In this document: positions 14,187 through 22,751 of the stretch, in pieces
How positions within the stretch are numbered: the stretch's first letter is position 1
Layout of the letters: every line of letters starts with the position of its first letter
From: JAFGCY01 sp964609245
GTDB lineage: Bacteria; 4484-113; JAFGCY01
Length of the DNA: 26,105 nucleotides
Direction of reading: 5' to 3'
NCBI GenBank assembly: GCA_964609245.1
Contig: CAZSSB010000043.1
Coordinates: 1 to 26,105 of the forward strand
Made by a program: the position numbers and the translations under genes
The notes under the pieces: generated by a model
Database searches by the model: none
What the model was told of the DNA's origin: nothing
The model's input: the letters and a program-made list of their open reading frames with translations, nothing else

Positions 14187-14594
14187 TTGGCTCCGCTGTT
14201 CCTCTCCGTCGATGATGTGATCGAGATTCACCACGCGGAGGTGGCTGCAACCGGGGAGCCTGCGGACATCATCAGTCCAGATCGGCTGGACGGGGCGGTA
14301 GCGATGCCGCGACAGATGTTCGGCGGGAGTTTCCTGTACGCCGACATCTGCGCTATGGCTGCGGCCTATGCATTCTTCATCGCCAAGGGTCATGCCTTCA
14401 TTGCTGGCAACAAGCGTGCCGCCGACAAATCGGCTCTCGTGTTCCTGATTGTCAACGGTTACGAGCCTACGGCTGACCCCAGGGAGTACGCGGCGCAGAT
14501 TCAGGGCATCGTCGACGGAACGGTCAGTCTCGACGATCTTGCCGCGTACTTCAGAGTCAACACCACGCCACGCAGTGAGGCAGAGAAGCACTAG
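14187..14594 (+). CDS. Doc (death-on-curing) family Fic-fold toxin with altered active site
   Basis: The 135-residue protein matches the Doc family over its whole length: FLSVDDVIEIHHAEV at the start, PDRLDGAVAMPRQMFGG, YADICAMAAAYAFFIAKGHAF, then GNKRAADKSALVFLIVNGYE and DGTVSLDDLAAYFR. Doc toxins phosphorylate elongation factor EF-Tu and stop translation. The catalytic motif HxFx(D/E)xN(K/R) reads HAFIAGNKR at residues 69-77: the His and the Asn-Lys-Arg are kept, but the acidic residue is Ala73, so Mg-ATP handling may be impaired. The start is a TTG at 14187, five bases after the small upstream gene; no ATG start is available before the conserved region. Likely co-transcribed and translationally coupled. 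A 29-bp direct repeat brackets the pair. Confidence 0.85.
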   Translation: MAPLFLSVDDVIEIHHAEVAATGEPADIISPDRLDGAVAMPRQMFGGSFLYADICAMAAAYAFFIAKGHAFIAGNKRAADKSALVFLIVNGYEPTADPREYAAQIQGIVDGTVSLDDLAAYFRVNTTPRSEAEKH

Positions 14595-14701
14595 CCTGGA
14601 GCGGCGTGGCCAGCACTCCGCGCGTGCCGTGGCAAAGCGGATCCAGCTTAAGGCTCTGCTATGCCGAGCGGCGCACACCGTGGGCCAGGCGCGATGGCAA
14701 A

Positions 14702-14730
14702 CCCCAGCCCTGTTATAATCCCCGCAGACC
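14702..14730 (+). repeat. Direct repeat flanking the Doc toxin module, copy 2
   Basis: CCCCAGCCCTGTTATAATCC followed by CCGCAGACC, 810 bases after copy 1. This copy contains a perfect TATAAT (14714-14719), the apparent -10 box of the dockerin gene at 14759. Confidence 0.8.
14714..14719 (+). promoter_or_regulatory. -10 box (TATAAT) of the P2 gene
   Basis: TATAAT inside direct-repeat copy 2, 39 bases before the ATG at 14759. GCGAGGGAG upstream of that ATG is a possible ribosome binding site. No convincing -35. Confidence 0.55.
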
Positions 14731-14758
14731 GCGCCTCACCGGTGCGAGGGAGCCCGCT

Positions 14759-17190
14759 ATGCTGAATGCCGCTGGCCTGCACCGTGGCCGTCGCCGCGGA
14801 TCGATACTGCCACTCCGGCTGGTCGCCGCCGGCCTGGCCCTGCTGCTGGTGCCGGCTCTGTCTTCAGCCGCGCACCGCGTCTCCACGCCACCCGATCTCG
14901 CTGCGGCGGCGGCGCTGAGCTGGAACAGCGGCACGGGCGATCTCAGCTGGTACTACACCCATCCGGGGGACTACAACCAGGACGGGCTGGTGACGGTCAG
15001 CGACATCACACCGCTGGGCCAGAACTTCGGCGCCGAGGGGCCCTTTGCGATCGATTCGGCGCTGAGCGTGGTTGACGGCAACTCAGACGGGCTGATCACC
15101 GTCAGCGACATCACGCCGGTCGGCCAGAACTTCGGCAAGCAGCTGGCGGCCTGTCAGGCATATCACTCCGGCTCAGCCGCGGACTATCCCCAGAGCAACA
15201 CCGGCGAGAACGGGGGTGGCGCGACGACGCTGGGCACGGTGCAGCTGGCAGACGCCCCGCTCAGCGCCGGCCAGCGGCGCCGCTTCGTTCTTGCCCTCGC
15301 CAGCCCGCCGGCGACCGGCTTCGGCTGGGTGCGGCCGCTGGATGACGAGGGCAGCCCCGGCACCCCCTCGAACATGATCAGCTTCGGCACCGCCGGCGGG
15401 AACGCCGATCCGGTTGCGATGCTCGGCGCTGATCCAACGAGCGGTGACGCCCCGCTGAGCGTCAGCTTCGACGCGTCGGGCTCCACGGACAGCGACGGTC
15501 AGATCGTGCAGTACGCCTGGGACTTCGATAGTGATACCTTCACCGACCTGGCGGGCTCCGCCGCGACGGTGCAGCACACCTACACCGCCGGCGGTCTGTA
15601 CAGCGCGAGCATAGCCGTGCTCGACGATCAGGGCGGGCAGGACTCGGCCCAGGTGCAGATCACCGTGCAGGGCAGCGGCGGCCAGCCGCCGGTCGCCCAG
15701 CTCTCGGCGATTCCGGAGCAGGCGGCGCCGGGCACGGAGGTGGTGCTCCACGGCGGGGGCAGCAGCGACCCGGAAGGTGGCGACCTGACCTATAGCTTCG
15801 ACCCCGAAGGCGACGGCAGCTTTCTGCCGCCCGATACGGACGTGAGCCTCAACTGGACCTACACGCGGCTGGGCGAACATCAGCCCGCGCTGAGGGTCTT
15901 CGACGAGGACGGCCAGTTCGACGATGCCCAGGCCAGCCTGGAGGTCACCCTCGGATCGCTGGAGAAGCAAGTCATCGACCAGCAGACGGGAACGGTGGCG
16001 GCGGGCAACTACGTGGGGCTGGTGATCGCGGGCGGCAGGCCGGGGGTCGCCTACTACGACAGCTCCGCCGAGCTGGGGATGACGCTGCGCTGGGTCTGCG
16101 CCAAGGATGCGGCGGGCAGCGAATGGTGGGACCAGCGGGCGCTGGGGGAGTGCGACGGCCATTTCAGCCTCGGCCTCGCCGCCGATCATCCCTGCATCGC
16201 CTACGTCAGGGGCAACGACCTGCACTACATACGCGCCGACGATCCCGACGGCAACGGCGACTGGAGCCTCGACCGCCCGATCATCGACGCCGCTGTCCAC
16301 TCCGACTCCGGGCTGCTGATCTATCCGTCGCTCAGCACGGTGGGCGGGCATCCCGCCGTGACCTGCCACAACCAGGATGCGCTGGTCGGCGGCGACCTGC
16401 TCTACATCCGGGCCGGCAACTCCACCGGGTCGGTGTGGCCGCTCGCGCCCCGCGTGGTGCGCTACGTGGAGGCCGAAGTGGCGTACGGCACGGCGCTGAG
16501 CGAGGTGGCCGACCGGCCGGCGGTCGCGTACATGACGGGCATCCACACCGCGCCGCTGATCCGGTTCCTGCGCAGCTCCGACGAGAGCGGGCTCAGCTGG
16601 GCCCTGGCCTCGGTTGACCTCACGCCGGCGGGCGACTACCGGCTGGGCAGCGGCTGCCTGGAGGTCGTCGGGGACCGTCCGGCCGTCGCCTGTCACAGCA
16701 GCGCGGACGAGCAGGTCTGGTACCTGCGGGCGCTCGGCGGCGACGGCGCGGACTGGGGGACGCCGGTGGCGATCGCGTCCGCGCCGAACGTGCAGGCCAG
16801 CCTCGACCTCGCGATCGTCAACGGCCTGCCCGCAATCGCCTACAGCGATCACACCACCGGGCTCTACCTTACCATCGCCGCGGACGCGGACGGGACGGAG
16901 TGGAACGCTCCGGTGCTGGTCGACAGCGGCGGCCTGGTTGGCCTGTCGGTCAAGCTGGCGGAGATCGACGGACGCGCGGCGCTGGCCTACTACAACCAGT
17001 CGCGCCAGGACATCGAGTTCGCNNNNNNNNNNNNNNNNNNNNNNNNNNNNNNNNNNNNNNNNNNNNNNNNNNNNNNNNNNNNNNNNNNNNNNNNNNNNNN
17101 NNNNNNNNNNNNNNNNNNNNNNACGGACGCGCGGCGCTGGCCTACTACAACCAGTCGCGCCAGGACATCGAGTTCGCCGTGTATCGCTGA
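14759..17190 (+). CDS. P2: secreted dockerin - PKD - propeller-like protein
   Basis: The ATG at 14759 gives a basic N-terminus (LHRGRRRGS), a hydrophobic core and a signal-peptidase-type end (PALSSAAH) without a lipobox. Residues about 70-126 are a dockerin with two intact calcium loops (DYNQDGLVTVSD; DGNSDGLITVSD). A domain ending FGWVRP follows near residue 190. Two PKD domains lie at about 214-303 and 306-396. From about 400 come repeated strands of the type RPAVAYxxx, each ending in W plus a small turn (DRPAVAYMTG, GLPAIAYSDH, GRAALAYYNQ), likely a beta-propeller. The run of N at 17023-17122 sits between identical 55-base copies; merging these gives an uninterrupted 758-residue protein ending FAVYR. 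Probably secreted and held at the surface through its dockerin; no catalytic motif seen. Confidence 0.85.
16968..17177. other. False assembly gap: 100 N between identical 55-base copies
   Basis: Bases 16968-17022 are identical to 17123-17177, with exactly 100 N (17023-17122) between. Removing one copy plus the N (155 bases) restores the P2 frame to its stop at 17188-17190. Confidence 0.95.
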
Positions 17191-17211
17191 GACAGCCGCA
17201 TCATACGGTAG

Positions 17212-17260
17212 GCGGGGATTCATCCCCGCAGGTGCCCGGTAGGCCGGACTTCAGTCCGGC
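17212..17260. repeat. Two TTCA-loop hairpin repeats after P2
   Basis: GCGGGGA-TTCA-TCCCCGC (17212-17229) and GCCGGAC-TTCA-GTCCGGC (17243-17260), each preceded by CGGTAGG. The second, with its flanks, is almost identical to 7028-7060. Confidence 0.88.
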
Positions 17261-17285
17261 GATTCGGTTGTGCGCTGTGGCTGAA

Positions 17286-17504
17286 TCAGGGGGCTGAAGC
17301 CACCTGCTGCCGCAGGGCGAGCACCACGAGCGTGATCAGCGCGAGGCCCCCGAAGGCCCACGGCCAGCAGCAGACCAGCTCGGCCAGGCTGCAGGCGGCT
17401 GACTCCGCTGCTTCGCCGCGGTCCAGCCGGCCCTCCCACCACTTGCGCTTCGGCGGTGGCTCGGGCTTCGGTGGCCGGTTCCAGCTGGGATAGTCCGCCG
17501 TCAT
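17286..17504 (-). CDS. Small single-pass membrane protein, function unknown (72 aa)
   Basis: The protein has a Pro/Lys-rich N-terminal half (NRPPKPEPPPKRKWWEGR) and one strong hydrophobic segment near residues 45-67 (CCWPWAFGGLALITLVVLAL), ending in a short tail. The likely topology is one transmembrane helix with a cytoplasmic basic side. GGAG lies six bases before the ATG at 17504, and a TACACT -10 box lies just upstream, which supports a real gene. An alternative ATG at 17523 directly after the box opens a different frame without membrane character. The last codons run into the repeat region. I do not recognise a family. It lies downstream of P3 on the same strand but has its own promoter. 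Confidence 0.55.
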   Translation of the reverse strand: MTADYPSWNRPPKPEPPPKRKWWEGRLDRGEAAESAACSLAELVCCWPWAFGGLALITLVVLALRQQVASAP

Positions 17505-17524
17505 CGGCTGCTCCGCATCGCATC

Positions 17525-17530
17525 AGTGTA
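17525..17530 (-). promoter_or_regulatory. -10 box (TACACT) of the small membrane protein gene
   Basis: Read on the minus strand, TACACT lies 20 bases before the ATG at 17504. Confidence 0.4.
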
Positions 17531-17555
17531 GCGGGCGGTGAGCAGCACGCCCGGA

Positions 17556-18572
17556 CTACGGCACACTGACCGGCATGGAGGCCGGGCCTTCCACGCCGCT
17601 GAGCAGCGGGCGGATCCAGACCAGGCTGCCGGTCGGCGCCACCACCGGCAGGCTGAAGCGCAGGCGCTCCGTCTCCGGGTCGCCCTGGGCGTCGGCGATG
17701 CTGACGTAGGCCAGCGGGGCCAGCGTGGATGGTGCCTCGGCGTCGGCCGGCAGGTCCGCCGCACCGCCCGCGTAGACGTTGAAGCCGCTCAGCGCCTGAT
17801 TCATGTGGATGCCGACGAAGGTCACGTCGTCGCTGGCGATGTAGCCGTCACCGTTGCCGTCGATCAGGTACTCGAGGCTGGTCGCGGCGAACGGCCCCGG
17901 CGTCTCGTTGTGGATGTCGAAGACGATCAGGTCGTCCATGAACACCCGGCCGTCCTGGTCGAGGTCGCCGGGCAGGCTGTAGAGCCACTCCAGGTTGCCG
18001 ACGGGGCTGATGCTCAGGCGCTGCTCGTAGTCCCGCGCCACCTGTGGCGGCGGATCGAACCTGGTCTGGGGCTGCTTGGCGAACGTCACTTCGGCGATCT
18101 CAAGGTCACCGCTGAACCCGGCGGTGGTGCAGACTCAAGTCCGGTAGTCCAGCAGCCACCGCCGCCCGTACTCATGCGCGCCGATCAGCTCGATATGCGC
18201 GCCCAGCGGATCCGCGGGCACCTCCAGCCTGCGCATCCGTACGCTGATCGGGTCGAAGCGCTGCGGGTCGAAGTCGAGGCTGGCGAAGAAGGCGTGCATC
18301 TCCGTCGCTCCGCGAATGTCGACGCGCACGACGACCTGCTCGCCCTGGTCGTCGACGCTCAGCGCGATCTCGCGCACCTCGTCCGTCACGGCGTAGGTCT
18401 CGGGCTGAATGGTGAAGGTGAAGTCCGCCGCCGTCGCGCTCTGGCTCTGGGGCGCGTCACTGCCCGCCGCCGGGGCCAGGGCCCCACCGCCGCAGCCGGC
18501 CGCGCTGATCAACGTCGCGGCAATCAGCAGCACCGCTGCCGCGATTCGGGTTCCCCCATCTGCTTTGCTCAT
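17556..18572 (-). pseudogene. P3: cohesin-like/dockerin lipoprotein interrupted by an in-frame TGA
   Basis: One continuous frame runs from the ATG at 18572 to 17556 but contains a single TGA at 18137-18135 (codon 146). The N-terminus is a lipoprotein-type signal ending ISAAGCGGG (Cys27). Next comes a cohesin-like domain (VVVRVDIRGATEMHAFFASLDFDPQRFDP). The TGA falls inside that domain's last third, after LLDYRT and before TTAGFSGDLEIAEVTFAKQP, which aligns with GFSGSGTLATVRF of P4 and so shows the frame is homologous across the stop. Beyond are a diverged dockerin (DLDQDGRVFMDD; DGNGDGYIASDD) and a domain ending LVWIRPLLSGVEGPAS. TGA is a normal stop elsewhere in the window, so this is a nonsense mutation, a base-call error or readthrough. 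AGGTGA precedes the start. Confidence 0.8.
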
Positions 18573-18644
18573 CCGGTTTCACCTCGCCCATCGATGGTGA
18601 AACCCCTGCCCCCCACAGCACCAGCCTCAAGCGCCGGTCTCGTG

Positions 18645-18650
18645 ATTATA
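18645..18650 (-). promoter_or_regulatory. -10 box (TATAAT) of the P3 gene
   Basis: Perfect TATAAT on the minus strand, about 72 bases before the P3 ATG. A TTGACG lies only ten bases upstream of it, too close to act as its -35. Confidence 0.5.
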
Positions 18651-18721
18651 CCTGCGCAGTCGTCAATCCGGTGGACCGCCGGTTCGCCGCCCTTGTTCCC
18701 GCCAGGCGAGGCGGTGAGAGC

Positions 18722-21700
18722 TCACGGCAGCGGGACGCAAATCGAGAACCACAGCGTGCCCGTCAGGTCGTCCTGATAGCATACCGCCTCCATGCCGCCT
18801 ACGATCGCGGCGTCGACGATCGTGCCGAAACCGCCCAGGGTCGCCACTGTCTCGGCCGCCTGCCAGGTGGTGCCGCTACCGTCAAGGGCACGCACGAACT
18901 TGAGCGTGCTGCCGCCGGCACTGGCGTCGATGAACGCGACTGCCGGCCGGCCATCGGCCAGGAAGAACACCGGACTGACCGCGCCCAGCGCGCCGCTGGT
19001 GGTCGCCGCGGTCTGCGGGGTCGCCCAGCTGCTGCCGTCATCGGCGGCGCCCTTGACAAACAGCAGCCGGTCCTGCGCGGGATCGGTGTAGGCGATCGCC
19101 GGCCAGCCGTCACCGAGCAGCCCCAGCGAGGTGCCCTGGGCGATCTGCTGGGCGACGTCCACCGAGAGCGGCGCGTTCCAGCCGCCGCCGGTGGCGTCAC
19201 TGGCGCGGATGAACCGCAGGTGGTAGCCCGCGCTGATCTCGCTGACCCGCGTCAGATAGCTGACCGCCGGATGGCCATCGATCACCGCCAGCGAGTTGAA
19301 TTCGCCGCTGGAATAGGCGCTGGTGACGCCCGTGTTGTCATCCAGCAACTGGGGCGTGCCCCAGGCGCTGCCCGTGCCGCCCGTGGCCCGGCAGTAGTAG
19401 AGGTGCTGGACACCGAGGTCGAAGTAGCTGACTGCCGGGTTGTCATCGATCACCGCCAGGCGGCAGTGTGTTCCGCGGCTGCTGGCGCTGCCGGTGTCGA
19501 CGCCAACCGAGCCGCCGCTCCAGCTGGAGCCTGAGGCGTCCATCGCGCGCTCGAAGTAGAGGTTGTGCGTCCAGACCGGGCTCTCCCAGGCGCGCTCGGC
19601 GAAGCAGACCGCGGGCCGGCCGTCGACTAGCGCCAGATCGATATCGATACCGCTCGACTCCTGCTCGAAGATCGGGCTGCGGATCACCTGCGGCGAGCCC
19701 CAGCTCATCCCCATGCTGTCCGCGGCGCCGATGAACATCGCGCGCTTGCGCGTGTACTCCGTGCCTTGCTTGGTGTCCTGGTAGGCGATCACCGGCTTGC
19801 CATCGATCTCGAGCAGCGCGCAGAAGTCGCCGGCGGACAGGATGTCCTCACCGTCGGGGGTGACCACCGCTGTCGGCACCCAGCCGCCGTGGGGCTCGAC
19901 GGTAATCAGCTCGGTGGCGGTGTCCGTGGCGCCGTCGTCGTCCTCGACTTCCACAAGTGCCACGAAGGTGTCGACATCGTAGTAGGTGTGAGTGGTGGTG
20001 GCCGTAGCCGTCGTCTCATCGAAGGTGCCGTCGCCGTCGAAGTCCCAGCGGTACTCCACGATGGTGCCGTCCTCATCGATGCTGTCACCGGCGTTGAAGT
20101 TGACCTCCATCGGGGGGCTGCCGTGGACGTTGTCCGCCCACAGATCGGCGGTCGGCGGCAGGTTGCCGCCCACGCTGAGCGTCAGCTCGACTTCGGCGTA
20201 GTCCCAGGCGCTGAGCTCGTCGTAGACCTTGACTGACGGCCAGATGTGGGCGGGTGTTGTGTACTCGCAGCTGGCGGTTGGAGTGCTACCACTGTCGTAC
20301 TCGTAGACCCCGTCGCCGTCCAGATCCCAGACGAAGTGCAGCCCGGCCGGCGGGGTCTCCACGTCGCTGGAGCCGCTGGCGTCGAAGTTCACCGTCAGCG
20401 GCACGTCGCCGCCGCTTGAGTCTGCCATCAGCTCGGCGACGGGCCAGAAGTTGCCCTCGTCGGTGACGGTGACCTCCACTGACGCGGTATCGCTGGCATT
20501 GGCACTGTCCCAGACGCGGACGGTGGCATCGAACACGCCGGTGCCACCATAGGTGTGGGTGATGGACGCCTGGCTGCCGTCCTCGATGTCCCACTCGCCG
20601 TCACCCTCGAAGTCCCAGTCCCAGGACTCGATGCTGCCCGTTCCGGCTACTGATTCACCGGCATCCAGCGTGACCTCGACCGGTACGACGTCGCTGATCT
20701 GCGGGTCGGCGCTGATGGCGGCCGTCGGATCCGGGCCGGGCCAGATCGGGATCGACTCGATCCACAGTGCCTGCGGGACGCTCAGCGTGCCCTCGTACTG
20801 GGCGCCGACATAGAACGTGCCCTCGTAGCCGCCCGGGATGGTCAGCACGTTGGAGCCGGCCGGCACCTCGCCCGCCGCCGCGTCGCTGACGCTGTAGCTG
20901 GTGCCGCTGTTGATCGATACATCGCCGTCCAGCGGATCGACGAGGCTGAAGACCAGGGAGGGACCGCCGTCGGGAACGAAGTGCTCGACCACGTAGGGGC
21001 TTTGCGCCGTGCCGCTGCCGTAGTCCGGCGGATCGCTGAGGCTCAGCTGCGGGGCGTCGCCCGGCACCCGCAGATAGAGGCGGGCCGGGTAGCTCAGCTC
21101 GCCCGCGTAGCTGGCACCGATGCTGAACTTGCCCTGGAAGTCGTCCTCGACGTTGAGCGAGGCGCTGCTGGCACCCTGGACGATGCTGCCCGCCGCCGGC
21201 GCGCTGATCAGCCACTCCGTCAGTGGATCGCCCGTAATGTCGCCCGCGGTTGCACTGAACAGCGAGAACTGGTAGGTGGTGGCGGTGTCGATGATGAACG
21301 GGTCTTTGCTCAGCCCGCTGCCGGTCAATGGCTCATTGACGAAAGTCAGCAGCGGCACCGCGGCATCCATCATCCGGAAGTACCAGCGCGGCGGCTGGGT
21401 GGCCAGTTCCAGGTAGGTCGCGCTGACGTAGAACACCCCACTGTCGACGCCCCCGGTGTAGAGCCAGCCGGTGTCATGGTCGAGCAGCCCATAGGCCGAG
21501 TCGCTGAGCGCAAGCTCGCTGTCCTCGCTGGCCGTCACGTCGCCCTCGGTCGGGTGGGTCAGGATCAGCTGCAGGTTGTCCCCGCTCTCGACGACAAAGG
21601 GATCCTCTGCCGTACCGAGCCCTTCCTCGGGTGGATTACCGATGGTGAAGGTCACCTCGGATGCGCCGCCGCTGAAGGAGTAGACGCGGCTGGCGACCCC

Positions 21701-22654
21701 CAGCAGCTCACCGTCCGTCGGGCGCACCCAGTACTGACCGCCCGGCTCGGGGGAGCTCAGCTGGTAGCTGAACAGCGGCCGCTCACCGTCGATCAGCTCG
21801 CGGTCCTCGAACGCGATGGCGGCAACGAACGTGGTGGTCGGTCCGTTGTCGGCCAGCGGGCCCGGCGGGTAGTCCAGCGGATCGTTGCTGTGATAGAGGT
21901 TGAAGGCCTCAACCAAGCTGCCGAAGTACTGTCCGATCGGGGTGATGTCGCTGACGGTGATGAAGCCATCGTTGTTGCCGTCCACGGCGCTCAGCGCGCT
22001 ATCGGGATCGAAGGGCCCCTCGGCGTCGAAGTTGACCCCCAGCGGGGTCAGGTCGCTGACGCCGACCAGCTTGTCCATGTTGTAGTCGCCCTGGTTCGCA
22101 TACCGCCAGAAAATGGTGACCAGGCCGTCGCCCTGCAGCGTAGTGCGCGACAACTCGGACCACGGCACGCTGCTGATGGAGCGTGCCGCGGGCGCTGGTC
22201 CCGACTCGAAGCGCACAGTTGCCAGCGTGCCGCTGCCGCTGAAACCTGCCTCATGCTCGGGGTGGATCAGCACCCGGCCGCTGTGGACGGTGCCCGGCCG
22301 ATCGAGCACGTCGAGGCTGAGCAGCTGATCCGCCGTGCCCAGCAGCGGGGAGCTGCTGACCTCGGCCGGCGCCCAGCGGGACGCGTCGTAGCTCAGGGCA
22401 AAGTAGAGCGCCTTAAGCCGCTCGGCATCCTCGACGTTGACCGTCACCACGGCGGCATCCGCGCCCTCGTCCACCGCCAGGCTGAAGCCGCCCGCGGCGG
22501 AGCCTTCCAGCATGGTCGCGGGCAGCACCGTTAGCTCGAAGCCTGCCGTCTGTCGATCAAGATCGAGCGCCTTCCCGCCACCGCCGCCGCAGCCCGCCGG
22601 CAGCAGGACCATGATCAGCAGCAGCGTGCAGATCGCCCCCAGGTGTCTACGCAT
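18722..22654 (-). CDS. P4: giant cohesin-like/dockerin/PKD/propeller surface lipoprotein (1310 aa)
   Basis: GGAGGT four bases upstream selects the ATG at 22654. The signal ends LLPAGCGGGGG (Cys22), lipoprotein-like though Pro at -3 is unusual. Residues about 35-165 are cohesin-like (VNVEDAERLKALYFALSYD; LDRPGTVHSGRVLI; LATVRF). The dockerin at about 188-246 has loops DYNMDKLVGVSD, with Lys for the usual Gly, and DGNNDGFITVSD. A domain ending QYWVRP follows near 305. Three units of about 100 residues come next (about 333-632), each with a GxGxxxxPF/Y(V/I)(V/I) start and GxFxVxAxY core. Three PKD domains span about 641-920. Residues about 925-1310 are propeller-like with blades such as GHPAVSYL, WPAIAYTD, GRPAVAFID, each followed by LxFxRAxD..G..W. 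Probably anchored outside the membrane as a large adhesive or binding protein. No enzyme motif seen. Confidence 0.85.
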   Translation of the reverse strand: MRRHLGAICTLLLIMVLLPAGCGGGGGKALDLDRQTAGFELTVLPATMLEGSAAGGFSLAVDEGADAAVVTVNVEDAERLKALYFALSYDASRWAPAEVSSSPLLGTADQLLSLDVLDRPGTVHSGRVLIHPEHEAGFSGSGTLATVRFESGPAPAARSISSVPWSELSRTTLQGDGLVTIFWRYANQGDYNMDKLVGVSDLTPLGVNFDAEGPFDPDSALSAVDGNNDGFITVSDITPIGQYFGSLVEAFNLYHSNDPLDYPPGPLADNGPTTTFVAAIAFEDRELIDGERPLFSYQLSSPEPGGQYWVRPTDGELLGVASRVYSFSGGASEVTFTIGNPPEEGLGTAEDPFVVESGDNLQLILTHPTEGDVTASEDSELALSDSAYGLLDHDTGWLYTGGVDSGVFYVSATYLELATQPPRWYFRMMDAAVPLLTFVNEPLTGSGLSKDPFIIDTATTYQFSLFSATAGDITGDPLTEWLISAPAAGSIVQGASSASLNVEDDFQGKFSIGASYAGELSYPARLYLRVPGDAPQLSLSDPPDYGSGTAQSPYVVEHFVPDGGPSLVFSLVDPLDGDVSINSGTSYSVSDAAAGEVPAGSNVLTIPGGYEGTFYVGAQYEGTLSVPQALWIESIPIWPGPDPTAAISADPQISDVVPVEVTLDAGESVAGTGSIESWDWDFEGDGEWDIEDGSQASITHTYGGTGVFDATVRVWDSANASDTASVEVTVTDEGNFWPVAELMADSSGGDVPLTVNFDASGSSDVETPPAGLHFVWDLDGDGVYEYDSGSTPTASCEYTTPAHIWPSVKVYDELSAWDYAEVELTLSVGGNLPPTADLWADNVHGSPPMEVNFNAGDSIDEDGTIVEYRWDFDGDGTFDETTATATTTHTYYDVDTFVALVEVEDDDGATDTATELITVEPHGGWVPTAVVTPDGEDILSAGDFCALLEIDGKPVIAYQDTKQGTEYTRKRAMFIGAADSMGMSWGSPQVIRSPIFEQESSGIDIDLALVDGRPAVCFAERAWESPVWTHNLYFERAMDASGSSWSGGSVGVDTGSASSRGTHCRLAVIDDNPAVSYFDLGVQHLYYCRATGGTGSAWGTPQLLDDNTGVTSAYSSGEFNSLAVIDGHPAVSYLTRVSEISAGYHLRFIRASDATGGGWNAPLSVDVAQQIAQGTSLGLLGDGWPAIAYTDPAQDRLLFVKGAADDGSSWATPQTAATTSGALGAVSPVFFLADGRPAVAFIDASAGGSTLKFVRALDGSGTTWQAAETVATLGGFGTIVDAAIVGGMEAVCYQDDLTGTLWFSICVPLP
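20760..21655 (-). repeat. Three tandem ~100-residue protein repeats inside P4
   Basis: The units begin EEGLGTAEDPFVVE, LTGSGLSKDPFIID and DYGSGTAQSPYVVE. Each contains a GD(V/I) strand, a serine-rich turn and a G(V/K/T)F(Y/S)(V/I) strand with a following Y. They look Ig-like and I do not recognise a named family. Confidence 0.65.
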
Positions 22655-22682
22655 ACCTACCTCCAGTTGCATAGCCTCAGAT

Positions 22683-22688
22683 AGTGTA
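22683..22688 (-). promoter_or_regulatory. -10 box (TACACT) of the P4 gene
   Basis: TACACT on the minus strand, 10 bases before an in-frame ATG at 22672 and 28 bases before the ATG at 22654 that carries the ribosome binding site. Confidence 0.5.
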
Positions 22689-22751
22689 CCGGCTGTAGCG
22701 CAGCCGAGTGAGCCCACTGGCCGCGCAATCGCGGGTACACAGTTTCGCCGC

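Noticed and set aside
16968..17177. The 55-base copies around each N run as genuine tandem duplications
   Set aside because: Same length at both unrelated loci, always abutting exactly 100 N, and collapsing them restores both frames.
17251..17523. Overlapping minus-strand frame starting right after the TACACT box
   Set aside because: Arg/Gly/Ala-rich with no structure, whereas the overlapping 17286-17504 frame has a membrane helix and a ribosome binding site.
18135..18137. TGA in P3 as recoded glycine/tryptophan or selenocysteine
   Set aside because: TGA ends several intact genes here (for example P1, the HsdR-N/RAMA gene and P2), and no selenocysteine element or Sec-type context was seen; a point mutation or base error is simpler.
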